Shown here piece by piece: positions 55,053-64,000 of a stretch of DNA of 64,000 bases. Origin of the DNA: Candidatus Limnocylindrales bacterium (GTDB lineage: Bacteria > Moduliflexota > Moduliflexia > Moduliflexales > JAUQPW01); contig DATMBG010000036.1 in NCBI GenBank assembly GCA_035559535.1, forward strand, positions 104,747-168,746, in the 5' to 3' direction. A program made the translations under genes and the position numbers. The stretch's first letter is position 1. Each line of letters begins with the position of its first letter. The notes below the pieces were generated by a model. It did not search any database. It saw only the letters and a program-made list of their open reading frames with translations, and had not been told where the DNA came from.

Positions 55053-56409
55053 CGGCGTTGATTCCATATCGTTTTAACAGGTCGTGAAAAGTGGGTCGAC
55101 TGACCTCTATCTCTCGAGCTGCCTGGGTGATATTCCCTTTATTTCGCCGTAATGCCTGAATAATCAGGTCCCTTTCTGCTCGCTCCCGGACTTCTTGCAG
55201 GGTTAAAATAGAGCTGGTTCCCGTGCTGAGGTCAAGGTCCTGAGGCAGGATGACTTTATCTTGAGCCATGATAATCGCGCGTTTTATCTTATTCTCTAAT
55301 TCCCGTATGTTTCCAGGCCACTCATACTCCAACATGGCCCGCATCGCTTCCTTTGAAAACCCTCGAATTGCCTTCTTATGCTCCTGGCTAAATTTATTCA
55401 AAAAATGGGTCGCCAGCAAAATAATATCATCTCCGCGCTCCCGTAACGGAGGAAGAGTTATGGAGACTTCACTCAGGCGATAGTACAGATCCTCTCGAAA
55501 GTTTCCTCGCTCCACTTCCTTCTTCAAATCTCTATTCGTCGCTGCCAGCACCCGAATATCCAGTTTAATGGGCTGTCTTCCTCCAACCCGTTCGATCTCC
55601 CGCTCCTGCAAAAACCGTAACAGCTTTACCTGCAAAAGAGGGGACAACTCCCCAATCTCATCTAAAAAAACGGTTCCCCCATCGGCCACTTCAAGCTTCC
55701 CTTTCCGTGTCGTATACGCTCCTGTAAATGCCCCCTTCTCATAACCAAATAACTCACTCTCCAGCAAATTCTCAGGAATCGCCCCACAATTAATCGTTAT
55801 AAAAGCCTTCCCACGCCTTAAACTCTGATAATGGATCGCCCGGGCTACTAACTCCTTCCCCGTCCCACTCTCCCCATAAATCAGGACCGTTACATTCGTC
55901 GGTGCCACCCGCTTCAATAATCCAAACATCTCCCGTATCTGTTCACAGTTGCCCAGAATGTCTTCAAACTTGCTCTCCCCTTCCACCTTCCGCTGCAACG
56001 CCAAATTCTCTTGCTCTAATCTCTGCACATGAAACGCTCGCCGGATAATCACCTTTAACTCTTCCACATTGATCGGTTTCTGATAGTAATCATGGGCCCC
56101 CATCTTGATGGCTTTGAGGGCATTTTCTTTGGATTCGTTGCTGGTCACGATGATAACCTTCGTCTGAGGGCTCATCTCTACGGCCTTTTGCAGCAACTCC
56201 AGACCCTCTTCACCACCCGGAGAGGGAGATAATCCCAGATCCAGCAGGAGGATGTGGGGTTTTTCGGTTTTTAAGAGTTTCAGGGCGATGTCTTCATTTT
56301 CGGCCAGCAGGACGTGATATTCCTCGGAAAGGGCCCATTTGATCTGTTTCCGGATGGGTTCTTCGTCATCTACGACTAAGATTCTGGCTTTTTCTTGATC
56401 TGTTAGCAT
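55039..56409 (-). CDS. prsR: Sigma-54-dependent response regulator PrsR
   Basis: A 456-residue NtrC-family activator. Residues 8-125 are a receiver domain (VVDDEEPI, phospho-acceptor Asp in LLDLGLSP, KP in YYQKPINVEE). The AAA+ domain has Walker A GESGTGKE, the sigma-54-contacting GAFTGA and EVADGGTVFLDEIGE. The C-terminal Fis-type helix-turn-helix reads NITQAAREIEVSRPTFHDLL. The sequence fits the PEP-CTERM-box response regulator family. It works with PrsK, encoded 226 bp upstream, and presumably activates the sigma-54 promoters at 44590 and 50957. Confidence 0.95.
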   Translation of the reverse strand: MLTDQEKARILVVDDEEPIRKQIKWALSEEYHVLLAENEDIALKLLKTEKPHILLLDLGLSPSPGGEEGLELLQKAVEMSPQTKVIIVTSNESKENALKAIKMGAHDYYQKPINVEELKVIIRRAFHVQRLEQENLALQRKVEGESKFEDILGNCEQIREMFGLLKRVAPTNVTVLIYGESGTGKELVARAIHYQSLRRGKAFITINCGAIPENLLESELFGYEKGAFTGAYTTRKGKLEVADGGTVFLDEIGELSPLLQVKLLRFLQEREIERVGGRQPIKLDIRVLAATNRDLKKEVERGNFREDLYYRLSEVSITLPPLRERGDDIILLATHFLNKFSQEHKKAIRGFSKEAMRAMLEYEWPGNIRELENKIKRAIIMAQDKVILPQDLDLSTGTSSILTLQEVRERAERDLIIQALRRNKGNITQAAREIEVSRPTFHDLLKRYGINADEFK

Positions 56410-56560
56410 AGCTTAAAGAATTGTTTCCACTTTGAGACGCGGAGTTTCGGGACATGGGGGCGCGGAGACAGAATTTCCCCTGTTTCCGTGTCCCATTGTC
56501 TCCCAGTCCTAAAGTCCCCGCGTCCCCCCATGTCCCCGCATCCCCATGTCTCAGATATGG

Positions 56561-56589
56561 CCCTTCGTGGATAAATAAAATCAATAACT
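56561..56589 (-). repeat. Dispersed repeat, copy C
   Basis: Reverse complement of the core of copies A and B (AGTTATTGATTTTATTTATC followed by CACGAAGGG). On its minus strand it is followed by G-rich words (56450-56555), as with the other two copies. It lies in the 225-bp gap between prsK and prsR. Confidence 0.75.
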
Positions 56590-56634
56590 TACAATAACTT
56601 AACTTACGAGAAAATGCAAAAGTATCGTATTTTT

Positions 56635-58731
56635 TTACTTCGGGAGTTTTATTGTAAAGGTACTTCCTTTTCCCTCTTCACTTTCTACTTCGATCTTTCC
56701 TCCATGGGCCTCTATAATGGTTTTACATTGATACAATCCGATTCCCAAACCATTTTTCTTGGTTGTTTTAAAAGGCTTGAAAAGAGAGTTTTCTATAAAC
56801 TCTCGAGACATCCCACGGCCATTATCTGATACTGCTAGGGTAATCCATCCATCTTCACAGGAGGTTCTTACCCGGATCTCACCTTTTTCTTCTATAGCCC
56901 CTGCTGCATTCAATAACAGGTTCATCAGGACATTCTGGATCTGCTCAGAATCCACTTTTATCTGGGGAACTACCCCCAAGTCTTTAACAACCGTAACTTT
57001 TTTATAGCTACTTAACTGAAATTTAGAAATAATCTCCTCGACCAGTTGATTAAGGTTCTCCTCTTTAAATTCTAACTTCAACTTATCGGGCGTCGCCGAG
57101 AGCTTGGTGGTCAGATCCCGCATTTTTGAAACCAGATCCGACATCATCTTGAGTACATCCTGTTGAAATTCTGGATCCCGCATACGCTGGTCGGTGGCAT
57201 TTTGAAGAACCAGAGAGAGCATATAAATATAATTTTTGATATCATGAATGACGAAGGAAGAAAGTCGATGAAAAGTTTCCATTTGCTTTGCAGCAATGGA
57301 TTCTTGAGACAACTTCGCAATAAGGATATTGCTGGCAACTTGATTGGCGATAGTCTTGAGAAGTTCATAGTCTGCGTAGGTATAAGTTCCGGTGGTTAGC
57401 TCCTTACTTAAGGTCATCAAACCGACCAGGGTTTGTCCACTTATCAAAGGCAGACAAACGGTTGCCTTCGTTTCTTTGAAAAAATCCTTATTTTCTTCAT
57501 AAATAGCAGAAAGTCTTGGATCCTTATCCAGGTCTTGAGTGCTTATCAAAGCCCCTGTGTCCTTGAAATAACGGATGAGGCTGTTATTTCCTTTTATCTT
57601 TATAGAGGTTTCTGAGATGTTCATGCCTTTGGCCAGATAGAATTCATTTTTCTCCTCATCATAGAGCCAGAGGGTGATATAATTTACCCATATGGTTTTG
57701 GCCAGGAGATCGATAATAGCCGGGAGAAGTTCCTTCAAGGATATTTTGGAACTAAGCCCTTCGGTAAATTCCGACCACTTTTCCCGGTAGTCATATTTGT
57801 TTTTATAAAAATTTTGACTGATATAAAGTTTAACTTTTCGTCGAACATTTTCCGATAGCAAAACTATTACCAAAATTAAAGTTGTGATAAAGGTAAATAA
57901 AACAGGTAAAGAAACGCTTTCTCTCCCGCCAATATATCGCATAAGTTGGCCGGCGAGTCCCAGTATCAAGAGATAGACACCGACGATTGAAACGGCTAAG
58001 GAACGGTAAACAACTTGCCTGGAGACGAAGACGTCTACATCCAGAAGTCTATGTCGGACAAGGGAGAAGGCAATCAGAACCGTAGAGATAAAGATAACGC
58101 CCGAGATGGCCGGAAGAAAACCCAGGTTGAGTATCGAGAAAAGGAGGTACTGGCTACTCAGGTAGATGAAAAAAGCAAAGATCGCTCCAACTCCTACGGC
58201 GGTATATTTAATTTTCCACCTATTCACCGCAGTTGAAGCACGAAGGGTACTTTCTAAATTTACCAGAATGCTTAGAGAAGTAAGCAGGAAGAAAATGTAA
58301 AAATAATACCCAACTCGACCCAGGAAAAGAAATTCTCCAGGGGATTGTTCCGGGAGGGCCCAGACAAATCCATCAGACCAGATAAAAGCAAGAAAAGTGA
58401 AAGTGATAAGATACACTCCCAGAATAACCCACTTCCATTTGGTCAGGAGTTGGGGATAATTACTCCTGGAAAAAGTTAGACTAAAAAGCAACCAGTTAGG
58501 AGCCGCAAGGCTTTCTCCAACCAAAGCCAGCCGTTTCCAGAAAAGCACTGAAGCCATCGACGAGGAAACAGAGACCATTAAATTCCCGAATTCTATAATA
58601 GCTAAGGCCAGCATCCCAAAGGAAAAGCTTCGGTTGACGATATGCTTAGAATTTCTGGAAAATACAAATAAAGCCAGCCCTATACAGGTTATAAGACTGA
58701 ATGTAGAGAAAATAAGCCCGATAGATGACAT
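56635..58731 (-). CDS. prsK: PEP-CTERM system sensor histidine kinase PrsK
   Basis: A 698-residue membrane sensor kinase. About eight to nine hydrophobic helices fill residues 5-300, a GAF domain covers about 320-470, then the dimerisation/phosphoacceptor helix with SSFVIHDIKNYIYMLSLVL, and an HATPase_c domain with LMNLLLNAAGAIE (N box), DNGRGMS (G1) and GLGIGLYQCKTIIEAHGG (G2). This matches the PrsK family found next to PrsR in exosortase genomes. It phosphorylates PrsR; the signal is unknown. Confidence 0.94.
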   Translation of the reverse strand: MSSIGLIFSTFSLITCIGLALFVFSRNSKHIVNRSFSFGMLALAIIEFGNLMVSVSSSMASVLFWKRLALVGESLAAPNWLLFSLTFSRSNYPQLLTKWKWVILGVYLITFTFLAFIWSDGFVWALPEQSPGEFLFLGRVGYYFYIFFLLTSLSILVNLESTLRASTAVNRWKIKYTAVGVGAIFAFFIYLSSQYLLFSILNLGFLPAISGVIFISTVLIAFSLVRHRLLDVDVFVSRQVVYRSLAVSIVGVYLLILGLAGQLMRYIGGRESVSLPVLFTFITTLILVIVLLSENVRRKVKLYISQNFYKNKYDYREKWSEFTEGLSSKISLKELLPAIIDLLAKTIWVNYITLWLYDEEKNEFYLAKGMNISETSIKIKGNNSLIRYFKDTGALISTQDLDKDPRLSAIYEENKDFFKETKATVCLPLISGQTLVGLMTLSKELTTGTYTYADYELLKTIANQVASNILIAKLSQESIAAKQMETFHRLSSFVIHDIKNYIYMLSLVLQNATDQRMRDPEFQQDVLKMMSDLVSKMRDLTTKLSATPDKLKLEFKEENLNQLVEEIISKFQLSSYKKVTVVKDLGVVPQIKVDSEQIQNVLMNLLLNAAGAIEEKGEIRVRTSCEDGWITLAVSDNGRGMSREFIENSLFKPFKTTKKNGLGIGLYQCKTIIEAHGGKIEVESEEGKGSTFTIKLPK

Positions 58732-59297
58732 ATCTAACCCTTTGAGGTAAATTAACTTACTGCACGATTCTGTTTTTTTAGCCGGTTATAAATGGGTTTT
58801 GTTTAGGATTGAATTGATTATTAGTTTTTTAACTTTCTCATAAAGCTTCTATTTTTGCAAGTAAAAAATCACCATCGTAACTGTAACAATTTCTTATGAA
58901 AATCGCCTTACGATTTTCACGCTTTGTGGCGACCCAACGGGTCATGACTGTTTAGTAAGTGGAAAAAACACCCCCCTGGCCCCCCTCCAGGAGGGACTTC
59001 AGCAGCAGCAACCCTACGTCAGTCCCTCCTGGAGGGGGGCCAGGGGGGTGTTCAGACAGAAAAAAGTGACATCTACTGAATTGTTACAGTTACATCACCA
59101 TCTGAATTTGGATCGACTGGGTTCTGAGCCTGTGGAAGAGAGAATCTTTCGGGGTTAGCAGCGAAGAATTCACCCTTCGACCCAGCCCAGGGTGAGACAG
59201 GAGGTCCCCTTCGAGATAAAAAAGATACCCCGGAAAGTCCTCTAGAGAAAGTCAGCAGGTATTCAGTAGGTTAAGTATCCCGCTTGATATAAAAAAG
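58732..59297. other. Intergenic region holding MITE-like copy 2
   Basis: A 566-bp gap between two minus-strand genes. More than a third is the MITE-like element at 58877-59093. The rest shows no gene or RNA. Confidence 0.65.
58877..59093. mobile_element. MITE-like element, copy 2 (217 bp)
   Basis: It has perfect 15-bp terminal inverted repeats (GTAACTGTAACAATT at 58877-58891 and its complement at 59079-59093) and is flanked by a perfect 9-bp target duplication, ATCACCATC at 58868-58876 and 59094-59102. Inside is a perfect 32-bp inverted repeat (58967-58998 with 59021-59052) around a 22-nt loop. Compared with copy 1 it carries about 60 extra bases near the left end, including a GAAAATCG/CGATTTTC hairpin. 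No coding capacity. The loop orientation is opposite to that of copy 1. Confidence 0.88.
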
Positions 59298-60755
59298 CTA
59301 TTCTTTACGATCCGGGACTTTCTCGAAGATGGCGATAAGTGAGAGAGGTGGAAGTGGAAGCCAGGATTCCATTCTTCTGAACAGTGGGACCAGGAGATTT
59401 AACATTTTGATTTGTCCGAATCCGAAGGTTTTTTGTGGCAAGACCTGACCGTTTAGCCACCATCCGATCACACCGGCTCGATTGAATTCCAACACTTCCT
59501 GGACGTGGAAACCGGCCTTTATTCCCACAGAGATCAATTGTTCTTTGGTGTATCGCCGGTAGTGTCCCAGAACCCGGTCTAAACTTCCGTAGAGGTTGGG
59601 TCCTTGTGGAACCAGAACGATGGCCCGTCCTTTATCTTCTAAGACATTTCGGATGTTTTGTAAGGCAGCAACATCGTCCTTTACATGTTCAATAACGTTG
59701 AGACAGATGACTGTATCAAACTGTTGACCTTTGGGAAAGGAACCCGGATCGGTCACATCTGTGAAGGTGACGTGAAGATAGGGTCGAGTGGAACAGAGTT
59801 TACGAAGACTGTCTAAATACAGCGGATTAACATCAGTTGCCCAATAGACTGGCTGAGGGGTCAGATTTAGCGTTATATTCCCGATTCCGGCTCCGATTTC
59901 CAGAACTCGTTTCCCGATGTAGGGTCGTACCGTATCTGCCATCCAGCGTGTGAATCTTGGAGCCCGGTTCAGGCGAGCCAGAATTTCACTTCCATATTTA
60001 TCTGCCGTATAGATTTGATCGGAAACCGCGTATTTGAGGATAGCTCCAAGCGCCAATAGTCCATCTTTCCAGTTGATCTTTTTGCCTTCCTGATAAGTTC
60101 GACCCGAGTAACTGATAGGGACCTCGAAGATACGGGCCCCCCGTTTCGCCAATTTGATGGTTATTTCAGGTTCTATGCGAAAGTCACAACTCTCCAGGGG
60201 GATACTCTTTAGAAGCGAGGTTCGGACCATTTTGTAACATGTTTCCATGTCTGTAATGTTGAGATCACAGACCAGGTCACAGAGGAAGGTAAGGAGACTA
60301 TTCCCCAGAGCATGGCGGAAGAAGAGGACCCGCTTAAATTCACCGGCTAAAAAACGGGATCCGAAAACTGCATCTGCATCTTCCTCTAAAAATAGAGGAA
60401 TCATTTTCAATAAATCCCGGGGATGATACTCCAGATCTGCATCATGGATCACCACCAGTTCGGTATCTACATACTCAAGACCGGTTCGGATGGCAGCTCC
60501 TTTTCCCTGGTTTTCTTCATGATGGAGGAATATCCATTCGAATTTAGGGCTCCAGGGATTTGCTTCCCAGGACTTTTGGAATTGTTTTAGCGAAGCTTCC
60601 GTTTGATCGGTGGAGTAATCGTCAACCACGATCACCTTGATCCGGCTTAATAGGGGTGACTCACCGAGTACCTGAAGGCGGTTGAGACTTGCCTGAACCA
60701 GGTACTGCTCATTGTATACAGGTACGATAATGGAGAGGGTCGTACTGGTTGCCAT
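59298..60755 (-). CDS. Glycosyltransferase-methyltransferase fusion
   Basis: A 485-residue fusion. Residues 1-235 are a DPM1-like GT2 (LSIIVPVYNEQYLVQASL, VVDDYSTDQT, HDADLEYHPRDLL, GSRFL). A linker with KYGSEILARLNRAPRFTRWM leads into a class I methyltransferase at about 275-430 (VLEIGAGIGNITLNL, FDTVICLNVIEHVKDDV). The C-terminal 55 residues are hydrophobic and basic. It may make and methylate a lipid-linked or surface sugar. AGAGGAGA precedes the ATG. Confidence 0.88.
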   Translation of the reverse strand: MATSTTLSIIVPVYNEQYLVQASLNRLQVLGESPLLSRIKVIVVDDYSTDQTEASLKQFQKSWEANPWSPKFEWIFLHHEENQGKGAAIRTGLEYVDTELVVIHDADLEYHPRDLLKMIPLFLEEDADAVFGSRFLAGEFKRVLFFRHALGNSLLTFLCDLVCDLNITDMETCYKMVRTSLLKSIPLESCDFRIEPEITIKLAKRGARIFEVPISYSGRTYQEGKKINWKDGLLALGAILKYAVSDQIYTADKYGSEILARLNRAPRFTRWMADTVRPYIGKRVLEIGAGIGNITLNLTPQPVYWATDVNPLYLDSLRKLCSTRPYLHVTFTDVTDPGSFPKGQQFDTVICLNVIEHVKDDVAALQNIRNVLEDKGRAIVLVPQGPNLYGSLDRVLGHYRRYTKEQLISVGIKAGFHVQEVLEFNRAGVIGWWLNGQVLPQKTFGFGQIKMLNLLVPLFRRMESWLPLPPLSLIAIFEKVPDRKE

Positions 60756-61081
60756 ACATTCTCCTCTTTTTTAATGAAGGGCTATGAGAATCTTTGGGAT
60801 TAATACCTTTCGACTTATTACCAAACCAATCGCTTCGCTCCTGCCATTATCGGCGATGACAGGCCGGAGTATCCTTTTCAACTTGGAAAGGTATTACTCT
60901 ACCCTCATTCAGGGGCTTTTATTGTAAAGACTTCCTGAAAGCCTATGGAAGAAATATAAGAGTTTTAGGAATAGAGCGTCAACCAGAATTTTGAGTTGGC
61001 GAAGAATTTAGGAAGGTTTTTAAAGCCCCCGAGGCTTTCAGAACCTCGGGGGAAGGGGTGGAAGTTTTTGGGCAGGAACCT
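60756..61081. other. Intergenic region with one strong hairpin
   Basis: 326 bp between two minus-strand genes. Apart from the hairpin at 61026-61052, nothing recognisable is seen; no sigma-54 match was found upstream of the fusion gene. Confidence 0.55.
61026..61052 (-). terminator. Hairpin downstream of the large secreted-protein gene
   Basis: CCCCCGAGG and CCTCGGGGG form a perfect 9-bp stem with a 9-nt loop, 30 bases after the stop codon. On the minus strand it is followed by CTTTAAAAACC, not a full T-run, so termination is likely but not typical. Confidence 0.5.
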
Positions 61082-64000
61082 TTACCTTATTCCGGTAAAG
61101 TTTACGACCATATCCGTCATTAAATCGGCTAAAGGCTGAGTTCTAGGATTAAACAGGTACCTTTCTTTAGATGGCGTCAGGGTATAGTCCCCACCCTGGG
61201 TCAGACCTTCAAACCTATAGTTTCCATATCTATCGGTTTGAGTGGTCTTAACTTGCGTTCCACTGAGGGTTATACTAACCCCTTTGATAGCTCTACCCAG
61301 CATGTCTTTTACCTGGCCTGAGATGGTCACAGACTTTAAGGTAAAGGTTGTATTTGAAGCTGGAACTGGTGCAGGGGTGAGGGTGGAAGCCAGCTTATTG
61401 AAAAGGATGTGCCAGCTTCCATCTTTGGGTCGCCAAACTGCTATATCGGCCTTCTTATCCCCATCATAATCTCTAGGTACCGGAATATCTTGGGATAGCC
61501 CATAGGGTGTTATTTTAATTCCGCCGGTGGATAAGAGAATGTACCAGGTTCCCGTACTGGGGCGCCAAACCGCCATATCGGCCCTTCCATCCCCATCATA
61601 ATCTGCAGGTACCGGAATATCTCCGTTCTGTCCCCATATCACTCTTATTATATCTCCTCCATGGGACGGTATGACAGCCCATCCACCTGTAGAAGGTCTA
61701 AAGATAGCCATATCGGCAATTCCGTCTCCATCATAGTCACCTGGAACTGGAATATCTGAAGAACTTCCAAATTTCTGGATCAGGGATTTACCTGAGGATC
61801 TCAAAATGTACCAGGTTCCCTGGGAAGGTCGGAAAACTGCAAAATCCGCTCTTCCATCCCCATCATAATCTTCAGGTACCGGTTTATCGCCAGATGTTCC
61901 CCAGGTTTGGATGATAGGATTACCGGTGCTAAGGGCTACATACCAATTTCCTTCCGTGGATCTCCATCCGGCAACATCCGCTTTTTTATCTCCATCGTAA
62001 TCTTCAGGTACCGGTTTATCGCCAGATGTTCCCCAGGTCAGGGAAAGCTCATTGGAGTCAGAAGCTGGCGTTGGAATCGGCGTTGGAGTCGAAGCAGGTT
62101 TAGGAGTCGGGGTTGGGGTCGCAGTTGGAACAGATTTAGGCTTCTCAATTGGGGTTGCAGTCGGCTTAGGTGTGGGCGTTGGAGTTGAAGCAGGTTTAGG
62201 AGTCGGCGTCGGGGTCGGTGTCGAACTAGAAACAGGAGTTGGAGATGGAGGAACAGTCCCTAATACGGTTGGTGAACCACCATTTTCAAAAATAGCATAG
62301 GTATATTGCAATTCGCCTTTATTATAGCCGAGATAGAAATTACCTGATGAGGAGTCGAAGATCGTATCGATGAAATGCCCAACTTGAGTATCACTTGCAG
62401 CCCGTTTTACGGGTTCTCCGTAAATACCTTTTGTACCACGATTAAAGAAGTATTTTGCCCGGTCGTAGAGTGTACGATCACCGGTATATTTATATCCACG
62501 CACTAATATATTCACCAGAGATTCTGTATAGACAGGATCCCAGAATGTAACCGGCGTTTGTGCAGAATATTTTTGCCAGGATTGACCATTTTTTACTCCA
62601 AACCAGCTTGAGGTATATTGATAGACCGGATCAAGTCCATATTTATCAACGAACCGTGCCATGGCGATCATGCGATTCCTAAGTTCCGCTCGCCCTGTGG
62701 TTCGATAGGCGTGCTCGAAGGCTTCACCTAATATACCAAGTGAAAATGAAGACTGCATCCGCACACCGCTGGCATAGGTACCTGCTCCTGCCACATAATC
62801 CGTCTGCCAATCTCCTACAAAATACATACCGTAATTAGAGTCCCAATCAGGGGATTGTAACCAAAGATCGATGAGCTTATCACGTAAATCGATCCAACGT
62901 TGTTTTTTGGTAACCTCTGCAAGACGGGTGATAAGGAGTAAATGCCGTGCAGGTTGCCGGGCCCCATAGTATGACATACTAAATTGTCCTGGCACCGGAT
63001 AATTGTTGTTGACTCTCTTACTCCAGATGGCTTCAATATCTGCACCAATACTTTCTGCTGTAGTCAGTGCCTTTGTATCACCTGTATATTCGTACCAGGC
63101 AAGTAATCCCCATCCATAGGCATGATCCAACCCAAACGCATCACGATCATAACAATAGGTTGTATAATAATCACCTGGACACGTTAACATCACATTCTCA
63201 AAATAATTCGCCCAGGCAGTTGCCCGATCTAAATATCCTTTTTGCCCGGTGCGACGATACATCATGAGGTAGGTCCATAAATCATCTCCCTCCGTCTCTC
63301 CATGAATATCCGGGTCACTCACAACATAAGTAGAGTCTGAAGGGAAGTTCGGCTCCTGGGAAGTATTCCAGGTCCATCCCCATGATCGGTAAGTGTTTTT
63401 CTCATCCTGTAGTGACGGCATAAGAACTCCGCCTATCTGGGTTGATCCAGAAGAGGGTGGTGGAGTAGAAGAAGGAGTAGAGGTAGGAGTAGGAGTTGGG
63501 GTGGGAAGAACTGTAGCTGTAAGGGTCATAAAGGTCTGGTCGGTGGACACTGCCAGGTTCCCTGCGGCATCAGCAGAACTTACCCGATAGTGGTAAAGGG
63601 TGTTAGCATTGAGGCCGGAGAGGGTAACCGAGTGGCTGGTCAGGAGTGTGGAGTTGAGAGGAGTAGAATTTCCATAGCTGGTGGTAGGCCCATATTCTAC
63701 TTTCGTGGTAGAAGGAGTATTTGTGGTCCATGAAATGGTAGCTGAATTTGCGGTAATGGAGGAAACGAGGATATTCGAGATTATGGGAGCCGATGTAGAA
63801 GGAGTACCCCCTCCATAGCGGTAAGCCCAGGTACGTCTACCTGAAGCAGAATCTGCAAGAAAAATAAATACGTTATCTACCGGATCATAATCCAGTGCAT
63901 GAAAAGCCAAAGTACCCACAGAACTCCCAGCAGGTTGGGTTTGCATAATTCGACTTGCCCAGGTCTTGGTAAGGGGATTGTAGGCATAGAAGACTCCGTT
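61082..64000 (-). CDS. Large secreted protein with FN3, alpha-toroid and FG-GAP repeats, 5' end outside the window
   Basis: At least 972 residues; the frame is open to base 64000 (NGVFYAYNPLTKTW, kelch-like), so the Met at 63946 is internal. In order: a kelch-like start, a fibronectin III domain (ILVSSITANSATISWTTNTP...HYRVSSADAAGN), a Thr/Pro linker, an alpha/alpha-barrel-like region of about 380 residues (HAYGWGLLAWYEYTGDTKAL, ARQPARHLLLITRLAEV) resembling glycan-processing toroids, a long (TP)n/KP linker, five FG-GAP/VCBS-type repeats each with a calcium-binding DYDGD.KAD or DYDGDGRAD motif, and a carboxypeptidase-regulatory-like domain (VSITLSGTQVKT, YGNYRFEGL). Probably cell-surface or secreted and perhaps active on the glycan made by the locus. 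No sorting signal at the C-terminus. Confidence 0.85.
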   Translation of the reverse strand, partial: NGVFYAYNPLTKTWASRIMQTQPAGSSVGTLAFHALDYDPVDNVFIFLADSASGRRTWAYRYGGGTPSTSAPIISNILVSSITANSATISWTTNTPSTTKVEYGPTTSYGNSTPLNSTLLTSHSVTLSGLNANTLYHYRVSSADAAGNLAVSTDQTFMTLTATVLPTPTPTPTSTPSSTPPPSSGSTQIGGVLMPSLQDEKNTYRSWGWTWNTSQEPNFPSDSTYVVSDPDIHGETEGDDLWTYLMMYRRTGQKGYLDRATAWANYFENVMLTCPGDYYTTYCYDRDAFGLDHAYGWGLLAWYEYTGDTKALTTAESIGADIEAIWSKRVNNNYPVPGQFSMSYYGARQPARHLLLITRLAEVTKKQRWIDLRDKLIDLWLQSPDWDSNYGMYFVGDWQTDYVAGAGTYASGVRMQSSFSLGILGEAFEHAYRTTGRAELRNRMIAMARFVDKYGLDPVYQYTSSWFGVKNGQSWQKYSAQTPVTFWDPVYTESLVNILVRGYKYTGDRTLYDRAKYFFNRGTKGIYGEPVKRAASDTQVGHFIDTIFDSSSGNFYLGYNKGELQYTYAIFENGGSPTVLGTVPPSPTPVSSSTPTPTPTPKPASTPTPTPKPTATPIEKPKSVPTATPTPTPKPASTPTPIPTPASDSNELSLTWGTSGDKPVPEDYDGDKKADVAGWRSTEGNWYVALSTGNPIIQTWGTSGDKPVPEDYDGDGRADFAVFRPSQGTWYILRSSGKSLIQKFGSSSDIPVPGDYDGDGIADMAIFRPSTGGWAVIPSHGGDIIRVIWGQNGDIPVPADYDGDGRADMAVWRPSTGTWYILLSTGGIKITPYGLSQDIPVPRDYDGDKKADIAVWRPKDGSWHILFNKLASTLTPAPVPASNTTFTLKSVTISGQVKDMLGRAIKGVSITLSGTQVKTTQTDRYGNYRFEGLTQGGDYTLTPSKERYLFNPRTQPLADLMTDMVVNFTGIR

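Noticed and set aside
61900-62300. Plus-strand ORFs rich in Gly-Val repeats
   Set aside because: They are the antisense reading of the Thr/Pro linkers of the large minus-strand protein.

Overview
The window looks like a chromosomal segment of a Gram-negative bacterium of moderate G+C content that carries a Pup-proteasome system. It opens inside a proteasome beta-subunit gene, followed by the alpha subunit and the Pup ligase PafA. It also holds a complete exosortase/PEP-CTERM system (exosortase, EpsI, PrsK, PrsR, PrsT, a PEP-CTERM protein) and an outer-membrane polysaccharide export protein, so there is an outer membrane. Proteasome plus exosortase suggests an uncultured lineage of the Nitrospirota / Methylomirabilota / Tectomicrobia kind. 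That placement is inference; there is no rRNA in the window.

Layout. 0-6 kb: prcB (partial), prcA, pafA, a type I phosphodiesterase, then on the minus strand a TauE/SafE transporter, a DUF89 protein and a 62-residue protein. 6-13.5 kb (minus): a 2-oxoacid dehydrogenase E1alpha/E1beta/E2 set, a TrpB2-type tryptophan synthase beta chain, prfA and a DHDPS-family aldolase. 14-23 kb: FtsY with an unusual TPR front end, an AcoX-type NAD-kinase-like protein, a 5'-nucleotidase, an RluA-type pseudouridine synthase and a chemoreceptor. 23.7-44.2 kb: a large surface-glycan locus with many glycosyltransferases, methyltransferases, a radical SAM protein, an epimerase, a HEAT-repeat membrane protein, an ABC-2 exporter and a giant glycosyltransferase-methyltransferase-deacetylase fusion. 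44.7-58.7 kb: the exosortase block. 59.3-64 kb: a glycosyltransferase-methyltransferase fusion and a large secreted FN3/FG-GAP protein that runs off the window end.

How it fits together. PrsK/PrsR is a sigma-54-type two-component system. Good GG-N10-GC (-24/-12) promoter matches lie upstream of the exosortase gene and the PEP-CTERM gene, with weaker ones ahead of the glycan locus. This suggests one sigma-54 circuit coordinating glycan synthesis, export and sorting of PEP-CTERM protein, as in floc- or biofilm-forming bacteria.

Most notable findings: (1) a recurrent roughly 75-residue domain with a V-x-h-R-x-G-x-x-P-L-G-like core, found six times in five glycan proteins of this locus, at the N-terminus, in the middle or at the C-terminus; (2) a 1264-residue protein joining a GT2, two copies of that domain, a NodS-like methyltransferase and a NodB-like deacetylase; (3) two copies of a MITE-like element with 15-bp terminal inverted repeats and 9-bp target duplications, whose hairpin loop lies in opposite orientation in the two copies; (4) a TPR-FtsY fusion. 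Many intergenic gaps also carry palindromes or simple-word inverted repeats. No tRNA, rRNA, CRISPR array or transposase gene was seen.
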